From Opitutaceae bacterium (lineage in GTDB: Bacteria > Verrucomicrobiota > Verrucomicrobiia > Opitutales > Opitutaceae): a stretch of 64,000 nucleotides of DNA. The notes below the pieces were generated by a model that worked only from the letters and a program-made list of their open reading frames with translations, was not told the origin of the DNA and searched no databases. The stretch covers positions 62,001-126,000 of the forward strand of contig JAUSID010000139.1 in assembly GCA_030648295.1 (NCBI GenBank), read 5' to 3'. Positions 51,963-59,064 of the stretch are shown here, piece by piece (the first letter of the stretch is position 1; every line of letters begins with the position of its first letter). The translations under genes and the position numbers were made by a program.

Positions 51963-53476
51963 CCTCCGCGCCCGCCGTCGAATTCCAGGGCATTGACAAG
52001 AACTTCAGCGGCGTGCCGGTGCTCCGCGCGGTGACTTTCTCCGTCGCAGCGGGGCGTACGCTGGGACTGGTGGGCGAAAACGGCGCGGGCAAATCGACGC
52101 TGATGAACATTCTCGGCGGCAACTTGCGGTCGGACCACGGGAGGATGGTCCTGGCGGGCCAGCCGTACGCGCCCGGCCATCCCACCGACGCGAGCCGGCG
52201 CGGGGTCGCATTCATCCACCAGGACTTGAATCTGTTTTCGAACCTGACGATTGCGGAAAATATCTTTCTCACCTCGTTTCCTCGGCTCGGCGGTGCGCCT
52301 TGGATCGCGCAGCGCCGACTCCACACGCGGACCACGCAACTGCTTCATGACGTCGGGCTGGACCTCGCGCCCGACACGCCCGTGGAACGACTCTCGACCG
52401 GCGAATGCCAGCTCGTGGAAATCGCGCGGGCCCTCAGTGTCGACGCGCGGCTGATCATCCTCGACGAACCGACGACGTCGCTGAGTGCGCGTGAAACCGA
52501 CGCGCTGTTCGCGCTGCTACGGCGCCTCCAGGCGCAAGGCATCGCCCTGATCTACATTTCGCACATCCTCGAACACGTCCGGCAGCTTTGCCACGACGTC
52601 GTGGTATTGCGGGATGGCGCGGTGGTGGCACAAGGCACGATCGCCACCTTTTCCACGGCCGCGCTCATTTCCGCCATGGTGGGTCGCAGCCTCACGCAAC
52701 TTTACCCGACGCGCCACGGTGCGGCCACGGGCGAGATGGCGCTCGAAGTGAAAGCCGTCAGCCAGCCCGGAATCGTGCGCGCCATCGACTTCACCGTGCG
52801 CCGTGGCGAAGTCGTTGGCATGTTTGGCCTGATGGGAGCCGGCCGCTCCGAACTCGCCCGCATCCTGTTTGGACTCGAGCCTCATGCCTCGGGGGAAATC
52901 AGCATCGCCGGGCAACCTCTCGCTCATGCTGATGCTCGCCGCCGGATTGAACACGGACTCGCCTTCGTCAGTGACGATCGACGACACGACGGCCTTTGCC
53001 TGCACGCGTCCATCGCCGACAATCTCGCGCTGGTCTCCCTGCGTTCGCATGCCCGCGGAAAGTTCAAACTCATCGATCGCACCGGATGGCAGCGGGCCAT
53101 TTCCAGGATCCGCGAGGCGGTCCGGCTCACGGCGAAAGCGAACGATGACCAGCCCGTTCAGACCCTCAGCGGCGGCAACCAGCAGAAAGTCGCGCTCGGA
53201 AAATGGCTGCTCATGTCGCCGGCGGTGCTGATTCTCGACGAGCCGACACGGGGCGTCGATGTCGGCGCGAAATTCGATTTGTATCAACTGATGTTGGACC
53301 TCGCCGACCGCGGCTCGGGTCTCCTCGTGATTTCGTCCGAGATCGAGGAGCTCATTGGCATTTGCGATCGCATTCTCGTGATGAGCCAGGGCGAGATCCG
53401 CGGGAATTTTCGCCGGACAGAATTCAACCGCGAGACGCTGCTCACGGCGGCGCTGCCGCGTGAAACCCAAACATGA
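51959..53476 (+). CDS. ABC importer ATPase, two nucleotide-binding domains (RbsA type)
   Basis: The 505-residue protein has two fused ATP-binding domains. The first has Walker A GENGAGKSTL, signature LSTGECQLVEIAR and Walker B LIILDEPTTSLS. The second has the degenerate Walker A GLMGAGRSEL, signature LSGGNQQKVALGKW and VLILDEPTRGVDVG. This pattern, with the weak second Walker A, is typical of RbsA/XylG/MglA importers of monosaccharides. The signature glutamate in LSTGE replaces the usual Gly-Gln order, so ATP hydrolysis may be asymmetric. ATGA overlaps link it to both permease genes. Confidence 0.9.
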   Translation: MTSAPAVEFQGIDKNFSGVPVLRAVTFSVAAGRTLGLVGENGAGKSTLMNILGGNLRSDHGRMVLAGQPYAPGHPTDASRRGVAFIHQDLNLFSNLTIAENIFLTSFPRLGGAPWIAQRRLHTRTTQLLHDVGLDLAPDTPVERLSTGECQLVEIARALSVDARLIILDEPTTSLSARETDALFALLRRLQAQGIALIYISHILEHVRQLCHDVVVLRDGAVVAQGTIATFSTAALISAMVGRSLTQLYPTRHGAATGEMALEVKAVSQPGIVRAIDFTVRRGEVVGMFGLMGAGRSELARILFGLEPHASGEISIAGQPLAHADARRRIEHGLAFVSDDRRHDGLCLHASIADNLALVSLRSHARGKFKLIDRTGWQRAISRIREAVRLTAKANDDQPVQTLSGGNQQKVALGKWLLMSPAVLILDEPTRGVDVGAKFDLYQLMLDLADRGSGLLVISSEIEELIGICDRILVMSQGEIRGNFRRTEFNRETLLTAALPRETQT

Positions 53477-54456
53477 GACCGCGGCCTTCATCGCCCGGCA
53501 TCCTGGTGCTGCGCCAGGCGCCGCTGATTCTGTTTGCCGCCATCGTCCTTCTCTTTGGCGCGCTCGCGCCGAAATTTCTCACCGCCGACAACGCGATCAA
53601 CGTCCTCATCCAGGCGGTGCCGACGGCGATCGTCGCGGTCGGCATGACCTTCGTGCTGCTCACCGCGGGCGTCGATCTCTCGGTCGGGGCCATCATGTTC
53701 CTCGGCGGCGCGATTGCCGGCAAGCTGCTCGTCGGCGGACAGCCGCTGCCGCTCGCGCTCGGTGCGATCCTCGCCGTGGGCGTGGCATTCGGTGCGTTGA
53801 ACGCCGTTTTCGTCACCCGGCTGCGCATCGCGCCGTTCATCGTCACGCTGGCGCTGCTGTTCATCGGCCGTGGCGTGGCCCTGACGATTACCCAGACGCG
53901 GGCGATGAACCTGCCCGACAGCTTCCTGCAACTTGGGGCCACCAGGATCGCCGGCGTGCCGTTGCCGCTCATGGTGCTCGGCGCCGTCGTATTGACGGCT
54001 CAGGTGGTGCTCATGCATACGCCTTTTGGGCGACAAATCTACGCGGTGGGCAACCATCCCGCGAATGCCCGCCGGGCCGGTATTCGTACCCAACGCATCC
54101 TGGCGGCAGTTTATATTATCTGCGGCTTCTGCGCGGCGTTGGGCGGCATTCTTTCCCTGGCGCAACTCGGCGCGGTTTCGCCGAAATTCGGCGAAGCGTA
54201 CGAATTCAAGGCGATCGCCGCCGCGGTACTCGGCGGTACGAGCTTGTTCGGCGGGCGCGGCGCCGTTTTTCCCGGCACGGTACTGGGTGCAGTACTCATT
54301 CAGTCAATCGAGACCGGATTGGTGATCCTCAATGCGGACCCTTATGCCTACCCGGTCGTCACCGCCGCCGTCATCCTGATCGCGGTGCTCGTCGACAGCG
54401 TGCGCAATACCGCGCTGTCCCGGCTCACGCAGCGCCGAATCCGGGTTGACGCGTAG
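53473..54456 (+). CDS. ABC importer permease 2 (RbsC type)
   Basis: The 327-residue membrane protein starts at ATG 53473, overlapping the ATPase stop. It has VGMTFVLLTAGVDLSVGAIM, TRLRIAPFIVTLALLFIGRG, GNHPANARRAGIRTQRILAA and AAVLGGTSLFGGRGAVFPGT, the same layout as the first permease but clearly diverged from it. With the binding protein, ATPase and first permease it completes a ribose-type ABC importer. It is the last gene of the coupled run; after it comes about 200 bases of non-coding sequence and an opposing pseudogene. Confidence 0.88.
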   Translation: MRPRPSSPGILVLRQAPLILFAAIVLLFGALAPKFLTADNAINVLIQAVPTAIVAVGMTFVLLTAGVDLSVGAIMFLGGAIAGKLLVGGQPLPLALGAILAVGVAFGALNAVFVTRLRIAPFIVTLALLFIGRGVALTITQTRAMNLPDSFLQLGATRIAGVPLPLMVLGAVVLTAQVVLMHTPFGRQIYAVGNHPANARRAGIRTQRILAAVYIICGFCAALGGILSLAQLGAVSPKFGEAYEFKAIAAAVLGGTSLFGGRGAVFPGTVLGAVLIQSIETGLVILNADPYAYPVVTAAVILIAVLVDSVRNTALSRLTQRRIRVDA

Positions 54457-54667
54457 CAACGCGGCATCGGTCAGCCAGCCGGCGCGTGGTCGGCATCCGT
54501 CGGGGCGCGGAGGAGAGATAAGGGCAAACGCCGGCTTGGCGGCGCTTGGACACTCGCACCGGCATCATTACCGGCAAGGATGAGCGGGGCATCTGCGCGA
54601 AGCCGGACACGAGCGCGATCAGACCGGGCGGCAGCAACCGTGTTGTCGTTCGCGTAAGAGGTACGCG
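54457..54667. other. Intergenic gap with no gene
   Basis: This region separates the transporter from the opposing pseudogene. It contains no supportable ORF. A short motif on the minus strand (GGTAATGATGCCGG) recalls the repeats at 4598-4692 but does not recur tandemly. Confidence 0.4.
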
Positions 54668-55314
54668 CTATGGCGTCGTTCGCGGCGGCTGCGGGCGCCG
54701 CGCCCCTTGCGGCTGATCTGGTTTCATCGGCGTGGCCCGGATCGCTTCGCCGATGGCTTTGAGCTGGACGAGAAACTCGGGCGCGAACGTGCCGTTTTTC
54801 TGCGTCGGCGTGTCCCACGTCACGGCGCCGCCGGCTTCCGCCACTTTGCGGCTGAACGCCATCGCCTCCGCCGTCGCGAAGCGCGGCGAGCCCTGGCCCC
54901 ACGTGGAGCCGAGATGGCTGAGGAAGTGGAGCTGCGCACCATCGATGCGGCCGTCGAAGTTGCGCCGCGCGTTCCAGAGCTTTGGATCGGAGACTTCACC
55001 TGCGATGTAGTCCTCATGCGGCGTGATTGACCGGAATTCTGGCCGATGGTGATGATGTAGCAGCCGGCGCCCACAGACTCCAGCTGGCCGGCGCACGCCT
55101 CGACATCGAAACCACTCACGAGCGTGTTCCAGTTTTCCGGCGTCATCTGATCGCGCTGCCCGCGCATGATCCAGTCGTGAAGGAAATGCGTCATGACACC
55201 GAAGCGCGCCTCGCGCATCCAGCCGGCACGACCAGCCGTCTGCGCGTGCACACCCGAACCGACCAAGACGGCAAGGCAGCTGAGAGTCACCACCAGACGA
55301 AACAGGCAGAGCAT
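54668..55314 (-). pseudogene. Secreted alpha-L-fucosidase-like (GH29-type) protein with central deletion
   Basis: From ATG 55314 the frame reads a signal peptide (MLCLFRLVVTLSCLAVLVGS). The fucosidase-like start follows: WMREARFGVMTHFLHDWIMR, MTPENWNTLVSGFDVEACAG and GCYIITIGQNSG. At about 55030 it switches frame and jumps to a C-terminal part (SITPHEDYIAGEVSDPKLWN, THLGSTWGQGSPRF-like, TWDTPTQKNGTFAPEFLVQL). The central barrel strands with the catalytic residues are missing. The result is an inactive relic that keeps both ends. The family call is by pattern; many such proteins are uncharacterised glycosidase-like enzymes. Confidence 0.6.
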
Positions 55315-55556
55315 AAGATTTTCCGCGCGGGGAAACGTGATGAAAGTCCGGTGCCTTCGCCGCCGGAAGTCGAGTGTGACTTATATGGTTAAGCGCAAGC
55401 GGCGAGGCTGCGTCTCAGACCAGGGACCACGAGGAATGCTCCGCGTGCCAGCAGCGTGAACTCCGCGTCCCAATCTTTGGGCCACGTTTCGAACAATTGT
55501 AGTACGGTCTTTTTTCGAGACTGCGCTCGAAGAAAGTGACGCGCTGCGCGCGCAGT

Positions 55557-55635
55557 TGTAGGGCTGCCGTTTATCGGCAGGCCGCAATGTACCATCGAAC
55601 GATCGTGCGGCCTGGCGACAAGCGCCAGCCCTACA
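55557..55635. repeat. MITE-like imperfect inverted repeat
   Basis: The arms at 55557-55586 and 55606-55635 are complementary over 30 bases with a few mismatches. They begin TGTAGGGCTG and end CAGCCCTACA, with a 19-base loop. TGTAGGG-type palindromes are common dispersed repeats in verrucomicrobial genomes (recollection). No ORF is carried. Confidence 0.7.
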
Positions 55636-55759
55636 AATCGTGTGATTCGTTACGACCAACATGTTGGCCTCTGCGCTCGAATAGTCAGACGGGTTCAGCA
55701 TGCTCGCCGTCGACACGAGGTTTGCCTTGATTTCCGACCAGACCAGGCGCCGGTCGGCA

Positions 55760-55970
55760 TCCCCACCGGGAATCAGAGGCGTGGTTTGCCGACTTGCTCC
55801 TTCAAACCAACGCAAGGAACGCGCCGCGGTATTTGGGGGACATCGAGCCCGAGGCGCTGGAAAACGAGCCGATCGCGACCGGCGATCACTGCTTCGGCTG
55901 CACGGCCGGCGCGGGCTCGAGTTGCGGTGGCGCGATTGAGACCGCCGTCGCCGACACGAAGCAGGCATGA
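55760..55970 (+). pseudogene. Unidentified C-terminal fragment with a cysteine-rich tail
   Basis: A frame without a start codon reads ESEAWFADLLLQTNA, APRYLGDIEPEALENEP and GDHCFGCTAGAGSSCGGAIE, ending at TGA 55968-55970. I do not recognise the family. It could be the end of a decayed enzyme or transporter gene. The acidic stretch before a Cys/Gly/Ser-rich tail resembles peptide-natural-product precursors, but no modifying enzyme is nearby. The lack of a start and the surrounding decayed genes favour a relic. Confidence 0.35.
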
Positions 55971-56043
55971 TGCGCGGTTATCCGAAGCTGCGAACCCGAA
56001 CGACTTTCCCTCTGTGGACGTTGAGGCGCTCAGGTGACGCGGC

Positions 56044-56736
56044 TTAATCCTGATTTCGCCCCAGGAGCGCCGGCAACTCGTCGAGCGACTGAATCACGGC
56101 ATCGGGATTGCCCGGAAGCCGCTCTGGTCGCTGCTTGTAACGATTGCACCAGACGACCCGCATGCCGAAGGCCGACGCGGCGTAGGCGTCCCAAGCGTTT
56201 GACGATTGGAAGGCGATCGCTTCGGCGGGAATGCCGAGCCGGTCCACGGCAAGCTGATACACATCGGGATGCGGCTTGTAGACACCGGCATCCTCGACCG
56301 AGAGCACCGCGTCAAGGTGGGGCGTCAGCCCTGCCGCATTGACCGCGGCCGACAACATGTGCGGAGTCCCATTCGACAGGATTGCCGTGACCAGACCCCG
56401 TGCCTTGAGCTGACGCAGCACTCCCGGCACTTCAGGAAAAGTCTCGAGGCTGAGATATAGATTCATCAATCGGGCGCGCAGCGCGGGCGACGCAAGACCC
56501 AGCGTCTCCATGGCGTAGTCGAGTGCATCGCCCGTGACCTGCCAAAAATCGGCATGGCGATGCTGAAGCGCGCGAAGCCAGGTGTATTGCAGTTGCTTGT
56601 CGCGCCAGAGAGCCGTCAGTGGCTTCACCTTTTCCCCGAGTTCATCTTCACAATGCAACGGGGCGGAAGCGAAATCGAAGAGCGTTCCATAGGCGTCGAA
56701 CACACAGGCACGAATCCCATCAATTGTAGCCGGCAT
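56044..56736 (-). CDS. HAD-family hydrolase, 2-haloacid-dehalogenase type
   Basis: The 230-residue HAD protein has motif I VFDAYGTLFDFAS (nucleophile Asp), motif II LSNGTP, motif III lysine in GVYKPHPDVYQLA, and the motif IV region FQSSNAWDAYAASAFGMRVV. The DAYGTLFD start and the SSNxxDAxxA motif are those of (S)-2-haloacid dehalogenases. It would displace halide from 2-haloacids, or act as a related phosphatase. It starts MPATIDGIRACVFD and is complete. It stands alone among decayed genes, with no obvious partner. Confidence 0.88.
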   Translation of the reverse strand: MPATIDGIRACVFDAYGTLFDFASAPLHCEDELGEKVKPLTALWRDKQLQYTWLRALQHRHADFWQVTGDALDYAMETLGLASPALRARLMNLYLSLETFPEVPGVLRQLKARGLVTAILSNGTPHMLSAAVNAAGLTPHLDAVLSVEDAGVYKPHPDVYQLAVDRLGIPAEAIAFQSSNAWDAYAASAFGMRVVWCNRYKQRPERLPGNPDAVIQSLDELPALLGRNQD

Positions 56737-56811
56737 AATTTTCTCTTTCAGTAAGGCGGGCTGATTGCCGCCGGGGCAAAATTCTCGATTTCGATGACTT
56801 GGTTGGCGAGG

Positions 56812-57348
56812 TTAAGCTATGCCACAAGAGGAGGGGTATCCGTGGCCTTCTTCGAAGCACCGCTTGCAGTGCTCCTTCATCCGGCAAGGCCATGACAACG
56901 TCGCGGGCGAATTCATGACGAAGGGGCGTGCGACCAACGTGAGGATCGAACGGAATCCGATGCCTTTGTACCCGATCGGAGTGTCCCGATTGGCATCCAC
57001 CGCGTTTTGCAGCAGTTCGAGCAGAGCGCGGCCCGCGTAACTCTGGGCTGTCTGGGCCTGCTGGCTGATCTCGCTCGCCCGTTGGTTTGGTATCTCAAGA
57101 ACGCGCCGTTTTTCGTTGTGGAGACGATCGACTTCCCTCCGTGCGTCGGATTCGTCCTGAAAATCGCGGGGAGGCGGTAGATCGAATTCCGGATGGTCTG
57201 CTTTGCTCGTTGTCCACCCGTAGACCACCGCCTCCAGACCGCGCAGGGAAAAAGGGCGCCCCGTGTTTGCCACGAACAAGGCGTCTTCCGTCAGTCGGAA
57301 CAGGATTCGGCCGGAGTCCGACGGTTTCGACGGCATCGCGGGATTCAT
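56812..57348 (-). pseudogene. Rearranged fragment of a GHKL/sacsin-like ATPase
   Basis: The frame contains recognisable pieces of a histidine-kinase-like ATPase fold in the wrong order. First comes RILFRLTEDALFVANTGRPF with SLRGLEAVVYGWTTSK, which normally follows the N-box. Then comes RASEISQQAQTAQSYAGRAL with LLELLQNAVDA (the N-box). Then comes TPIGYKGIGFRSILTL, which should follow the first block. The remainder of the large protein is absent. In intact relatives such an ATPase domain heads big proteins often found in phage-defence islands. The permutation makes it non-functional. Confidence 0.55.
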
Positions 57349-57367
57349 CGCCAGGATGGGTCTCTTT

Positions 57368-58543
57368 TCAGAGCTGCTGAAGGAAATCCTGCCAGGCCCA
57401 CGCTTGCACGCCGGGGGCCACAGCCCGCGTGGGCACTGGTGTTTTCGCGGGTTGGTGAACGAGCGACAGCCGGATTGCCGCGCTTCGCGGGCGCTTCTTT
57501 CGCCACGCCTCCGCGAGCCGCAGCATCGGCGCGGCCATCGCGGGCGTCACAGTCTTGCCCGCCTTGCACTCCACCAGCGAAACGCCGCCATTCTTTTCCG
57601 GGATCAGGAAATCGACTTCGAGGCCCTGTTCGTCGCGAAAATAGTAGAGTTCCGGCCGACGTCCCGCATGGACCTGGGTCTTGATGATTTCGGCGGCGAT
57701 GAAGCCCTCGAACAGCGCCCCGAGAAACGGGGACTTGGCGAGTTCCGCCGCCGTGTCGATGCCGAGCAGATGGCAGGCGAGGCCCGCGTCCGCGATGTAG
57801 ACCTTGGGTGACTTGATCAGTCGCTTCCCGAGATTCTCGTAGAACGGCGGCACGATCAGGATTTGCGCCGTTGTTTCCAAAACCCCCAGCCACTGGCCGA
57901 TGGTCGGCACACTCACACCCAGCGGAGCGGCAAATTCGGTCTTGTTGAGCACCTGTCCATGCCGGCTGGCGACCAGCGCGAGGAAACGCCGGAAGGTCGC
58001 GAGGTCCCGCACGGCCGTGACGGCACGCACGTCCCGCTCCAGGTAGGTTTGCACGTAGGAGGCGAACCACAGTTGCGCTGCCGACGGCCGCGCGACGACC
58101 TCGGGATAGCCACCGCGCAACAGGCTCACCTTGGAGTTCTCGCGCGTCGACAGCGGACGCAATTGCAACACGGCCGCCCGGCCGGCCATGGATTCGCTGA
58201 CGCCCTGCATCAATGGTGCCTCCTGCGAGCCCGTCAGCAGCCATTGGCCGAAGGGGCGTGGGCGGGCGTCGATCCGCGCCCGCACCAGCGCAAAGACCTC
58301 CGGCACGTTCTGGACCTCGTCGAGGATTACGGGCGGTCGCAGTTCATCGAGAAAGCCCTGAGGATCGGCGCGCAAGCGGCCCACGACCACCGGATCCTCC
58401 AGCAGAAAATAGCTGGCTTGCGGAAACAGGTGCTGCAGCAGCCAGGTCTTGCCCGCGCGGCGCGGACCCGTCAGGACCACGGCCGGGAAGCTCCGGGCGG
58501 CCCGCACCAGCGTGGCTTCCAGTTCTCGGGCAATATAGCGCAT
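57368..58543 (-). CDS. ATP-binding protein with DUF4143 C-terminal domain
   Basis: The 391-residue protein from ATG 58543 (MRYIARELEATLVRAARSFP) has an AAA-type core. This comprises Walker A TGPRRAGKTWLL, Walker B VILDEVQNVPEVF, and sensor LLTGSQEAPLMQGV with ESMAGRAAVLQLRPLS. It is followed by the DUF4143 segment YIADAGLACHLLGIDT and a PD-(D/E)XK-like stretch LEVDFLIPEKNGGVSLVECK. The family is widespread, often mobile, and of unclear function, with links to DNA processing. The frame extends 33 codons upstream but without conserved sequence. It looks intact, unlike its neighbours. Confidence 0.85.
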   Translation of the reverse strand: MRYIARELEATLVRAARSFPAVVLTGPRRAGKTWLLQHLFPQASYFLLEDPVVVGRLRADPQGFLDELRPPVILDEVQNVPEVFALVRARIDARPRPFGQWLLTGSQEAPLMQGVSESMAGRAAVLQLRPLSTRENSKVSLLRGGYPEVVARPSAAQLWFASYVQTYLERDVRAVTAVRDLATFRRFLALVASRHGQVLNKTEFAAPLGVSVPTIGQWLGVLETTAQILIVPPFYENLGKRLIKSPKVYIADAGLACHLLGIDTAAELAKSPFLGALFEGFIAAEIIKTQVHAGRRPELYYFRDEQGLEVDFLIPEKNGGVSLVECKAGKTVTPAMAAPMLRLAEAWRKKRPRSAAIRLSLVHQPAKTPVPTRAVAPGVQAWAWQDFLQQL

Positions 58544-59064
58544 TGTGAGATTCCTAAAGTGTAATCTTAGGAACCTCAAGCTTGTCTTTTCGCGAAACGG
58601 GAAGCGGACGCGGTCTGGAGAGACCTTTCCGCAGGCGGACAAACCCGGCCGCCTGCCAGCCGGTTTCGACGCGGGCCGGCGGTTCGCAGGCGGTGTGACG
58701 AATCATTTGGACCGGACGCTCAGCGTTCCGCGCTGCGGACCGCTGGCTTGCAAAGTCCATTTTCCTCCGCGCCGAGGGCGCTATTGGATTTCGCACTGAG
58801 ATTTTGAAAAGCAATCCACGCCGTCAGCGCGAACAACATCGCGCCGGCATGACATTGAGTGCCACGGCCGCGGGGCGCATCCATCGGACATCGGGCATCT
58901 GAAATCTCGGAACTACAATCCCCTGACCCTTTCACCCGAGTCATTCACGTCGCGTTAAACTGCATTGAAATGCCAGATTCTCGATGGCTGATTCTCGATT
59001 TCAAATTTCCCCAAATCGTCTCTAAATGGTGCGAAGTGGATCAATCGTAACTTAACCCCCTCCC
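58544..59064. other. Non-coding gap, no gene seen
   Basis: About 520 bases between the divergent ATPase and esterase genes hold no supportable ORF or RNA. The promoters of both genes should lie here; I see no clear hexamers. The sequence near the esterase is less GC-rich than its surroundings. Confidence 0.4.
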
